15,929 nucleotides of DNA, taken from Ignavibacteria bacterium (GTDB taxonomy: Bacteria; Bacteroidota; Ignavibacteria; Tepidaquicellales; Tepidaquicellaceae). The stretch's first letter is position 1. Each line of letters begins with the position of its first letter. The notes below the pieces were generated by a model. The model was not told where the DNA came from, made no database searches, and saw only the letters and a list, made by a program, of their open reading frames with translations. The position numbers and the translations under genes are program-made. Where the stretch lies: the NCBI GenBank assembly GCA_018058125.1, contig JAGPCH010000005.1, forward strand, positions 1-15,929. The letters run 5' to 3'. Below are positions 13,654 to 15,929 of the stretch, piece after piece.

Positions 13654-15929
13654 ATGGCAAAAGAAAAAACAGACCGCAAAGAAATCACAAAAAATATTCT
13701 AATGGATGATGAAACGGAAGTTTTGTTTGACGGAGAATCGGGCATTCCGGATCTGAAGTCTACAATACCTGATAATCTTCCTGTACTTCCTTTAAAAGAC
13801 ATCGTTGTATTTCCGTATATGATGTTTCCGATACTGGCAGGCAGGGAATCATCGATAGCGGCAATAAACAAATCAGTGGAGAAAGATAAATTCATTCTGC
13901 TTGTCACCCAGCTTGATGAGAAGATCGAGGATCCGACCTTTGAAAATCTTTACCGCACAGGTACAGTAGCAAAAATAATTCAGGTGCTGCGTCTTCCCAA
14001 TGGTTTGATAAAGGTACTTGTAGACGGACTTGTAACTGCGGGAATTGATAAATTTCATTCTGATAAATTTATTACTGCGGATATTAACTTAAGACCGAAT
14101 CCAATAAATAAAGATACCGAACTTGAAGCGCTTATCAGACAGTCTTCGAAGCTTTTTACAGATTATGTTAAATCAAACAGAACAATTCCACATGAGACTT
14201 TAGTAGCTTTTGATAACATAAAAGAGGCTGACAGGAAACTATTTTATATAGCATCAACGATAAATGCCAATGTTCATAAGAAACAGCAGATACTCGAAAT
14301 AGATGATCTTCACAAACAATTCTATGAAGTGTTGTTTTTACTTGGATCTGAGATGGAAGTTCTGAATGTAGAAAAAGAGATAGATGCAAAGATCTATCAG
14401 ACCATGCAGAAGAATCAGAGAAAGTTCATTGTACAGGAGCAGATCAGAATACTTCAGGATGAACTTGGTGAAGGCGTAGAGTCTGATCCGGAGCTGATAA
14501 AGCTCAGAGATCAGATTGAAAAAAGCGGAATGCCCGAGCAGGTAATGGCAAAGGCGATGGAAGAACTAACGAAGCTTAAAAAACTGCCGACAATGTCACC
14601 TGACTATTCGGTTATCAGAAATTATTTAGACTGGATGGTAAGCGTGCCATGGAGTCAGTATACTCCTGACAACTTTGATCTCAAGCATGCAAAGAAAATT
14701 CTCGATGAAGATCATTACGGACTCGATAAAGCCAAAGACAGAATACTTGAGCTTATGGCTGTATTAAAATTATTACATGACAAGAATATAAAAAAATCCC
14801 CTAAAGGTCAGATACTTTGTTTTGTCGGACCTCCCGGAGTCGGAAAAACTTCTCTCGGTAAATCCATTGCAAGAGCTATCGGAAGAAATTTTGTAAGGAT
14901 CTCAGTCGGCGGCATAAGAGATGAAGCTGAGATACGCGGTCACCGCAGAACATACATTGGTTCCATGCCGGGTAAGATCATTCAGGCAATGAAAAAATCC
15001 GGAAGCGTAAATCCTGTTTTACTTATAGATGAGATAGATAAAATGAGCAATGACTTCAGAGGAGATCCGTCCAGCGCAATGCTTGAGGTACTTGATCCGG
15101 AGCAGAACTCTTCGTTTAACGATCATTATCTGGATGTAGATTATGATCTTTCAAATGTTTTATTCATCACGACAGCGAATGTTTATTATAATATTCCTCT
15201 GCCGTTACTTGACAGAATGGAGATCATTGAAATGAGAAGTTATCTTGATTTTGAAAAAGTACAGATAGCAGAGAGACATATAATTCCAAAAGAGATCGAA
15301 GAGCACGGACTGACAACGGATAATATAGAATTTCCCGAAGAAGTAGTTATGAAGATAGTTCAGGAATATACACGTGAATCCGGCGTGAGAAGTCTTGAGA
15401 GAGAGATATCATCAGTAATAAGAAAGACCACCAGAGCAATTGTAGAGAATACCGATAAAAAGAAATCCGGGAAGAAAGTGGTAGTGACTCCCGAGCTTGT
15501 TGAAAAATATCTAGGAGTACAGAAATACAAGCAGAAGATCGCTGAATACGGCGGAAAGAACATGATCGGTTCGGTCATAGGACTTGCATGGACATCCATG
15601 GGCGGTGACATACTTAATGTCGATGTTACGATAATGAAGGGCGCAAACAAATTCATACTTACGGGAAAGCTGGGAGACATCATGAAAGAATCTGCTCAGG
15701 CGGGATTCTCATATATTAAATCAAATGCAAAGTTGTTTAAAATACCTGAATCATTCTTTAAGGAAAAAGAGATTCACATTCATCTTCCAGAAGGCGCAAT
15801 CCCTAAAGACGGACCTTCAGCAGGTATTACAATGATAATGGCAATGCTCTCGGCAATTACAAAATGTCCTGTAAGAAGCGATGTTGCGATGACAGGTGAG
15901 ATCACACTGAGAGGGAATGTACTTCCGAT
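13654..15929 (+). CDS. lon: ATP-dependent protease Lon (3' end cut by window)
   Basis: An open frame of 758 codons that runs off the window edge. It degrades damaged and short-lived regulatory proteins in the cytoplasm. After a ~40-residue lead, the LON substrate-binding domain begins at [18 protein letters not shown] (about 48-65). A helical region follows, then the AAA+ module with Walker A GPPGVGKT (392-399) and Walker [10 protein letters not shown] (456-464). The protease domain contains the catalytic S722 in PKDGPSAG. The catalytic lysine lies beyond the window; the last residues seen, [12 protein letters not shown], are the segment that leads to it. No frameshift or internal stop was seen. 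The ATG at 13654 was chosen because it gives a normal Lon N-terminus. It is divergent from the sulfur operon and probably unrelated to it. Confidence 0.96.
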   Translation, partial: MAKEKTDRKEITKNILMDDETEVLFDGESGIPDLKSTIPDNLPVLPLKDIVVFPYMMFPILAGRESSIAAINKSVEKDKFILLVTQLDEKIEDPTFENLYRTGTVAKIIQVLRLPNGLIKVLVDGLVTAGIDKFHSDKFITADINLRPNPINKDTELEALIRQSSKLFTDYVKSNRTIPHETLVAFDNIKEADRKLFYIASTINANVHKKQQILEIDDLHKQFYEVLFLLGSEMEVLNVEKEIDAKIYQTMQKNQRKFIVQEQIRILQDELGEGVESDPELIKLRDQIEKSGMPEQVMAKAMEELTKLKKLPTMSPDYSVIRNYLDWMVSVPWSQYTPDNFDLKHAKKILDEDHYGLDKAKDRILELMAVLKLLHDKNIKKSPKGQILCFVGPPGVGKTSLGKSIARAIGRNFVRISVGGIRDEAEIRGHRRTYIGSMPGKIIQAMKKSGSVNPVLLIDEIDKMSNDFRGDPSSAMLEVLDPEQNSSFNDHYLDVDYDLSNVLFITTANVYYNIPLPLLDRMEIIEMRSYLDFEKVQIAERHIIPKEIEEHGLTTDNIEFPEEVVMKIVQEYTRESGVRSLEREISSVIRKTTRAIVENTDKKKSGKKVVVTPELVEKYLGVQKYKQKIAEYGGKNMIGSVIGLAWTSMGGDILNVDVTIMKGANKFILTGKLGDIMKESAQAGFSYIKSNAKLFKIPESFFKEKEIHIHLPEGAIPKDGPSAGITMIMAMLSAITKCPVRSDVAMTGEITLRGNVLP

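Noticed and set aside
13647-13907. Minus-strand open frame of 86 codons over the start of lon
   Set aside because: It is antisense to the conserved LON domain coding region and has no promoter or ribosome site.
15360-15683. Minus-strand open frame of 107 codons
   Set aside because: It is antisense to the Lon protease region; composition is that of a shadow frame.
1-15929. Mobile elements, tRNA or rRNA genes
   Set aside because: No transposase, integrase, cloverleaf or ribosomal RNA core sequence was seen on either strand.

Overview
The window looks like a chromosomal segment from an AT-rich member of the Bacteroidota/Ignavibacteriota (FCB) branch. Evidence for this: cbb3 oxidase subunits CcoN and CcoO are fused into one protein, CcoI carries an extra Cys-rich N-terminal cap, Shine-Dalgarno sequences are mostly absent, and several upstream regions carry the Bacteroidota-type -7 box TAnnTTTG, two of them with TTG 20 bp further upstream. 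Species-level placement is not possible from sequence alone.

Layout. Positions 1-7463 (minus strand) hold a cbb3 cytochrome oxidase locus transcribed right to left: ccoI, ccoS, ccoNO, ccoQ, ccoP, ccoG and the first 14 codons of ccoH. Gaps are at most 26 bp except for an 77-bp gap between ccoS and ccoNO, and ccoQ/ccoP overlap. ccoS, ccoQ and the ccoH fragment are short genes found by reading the gaps. Next comes a tandem-domain universal stress protein (7575-8423, minus). Both ccoI and the stress protein gene have ATGAC-type dyads upstream that resemble Crp/Fnr-family sites, consistent with joint control by low oxygen.

Positions 8642-12713 (minus) form a compact six-gene reactive-sulfur operon: an ArsR-family repressor, a TPMT-type S-methyltransferase, a membrane-anchored DUF6132-rhodanese fusion, a CstB-like persulfide dioxygenase/rhodanese, and two half-size YeeE/YedE transporters. 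Upstream of arsR is a clear promoter whose -33/-7 spacer is filled by an SmtB/ArsR-type palindrome, so the repressor very likely controls its own operon. The likely joint role is sensing, import or export, oxidation, transfer and possibly methylation of sulfane sulfur, sulfide or thiosulfate. Sulfide poisons heme-copper oxidases, so its position beside the cbb3 locus makes functional sense.

Positions 12763-13653 are an AT-rich stretch without a convincing gene; it holds two GC-rich inverted repeats and a 19-bp tandem repeat. From 13654 to the window edge runs lon (plus strand), intact up to the edge and truncated before its catalytic lysine.
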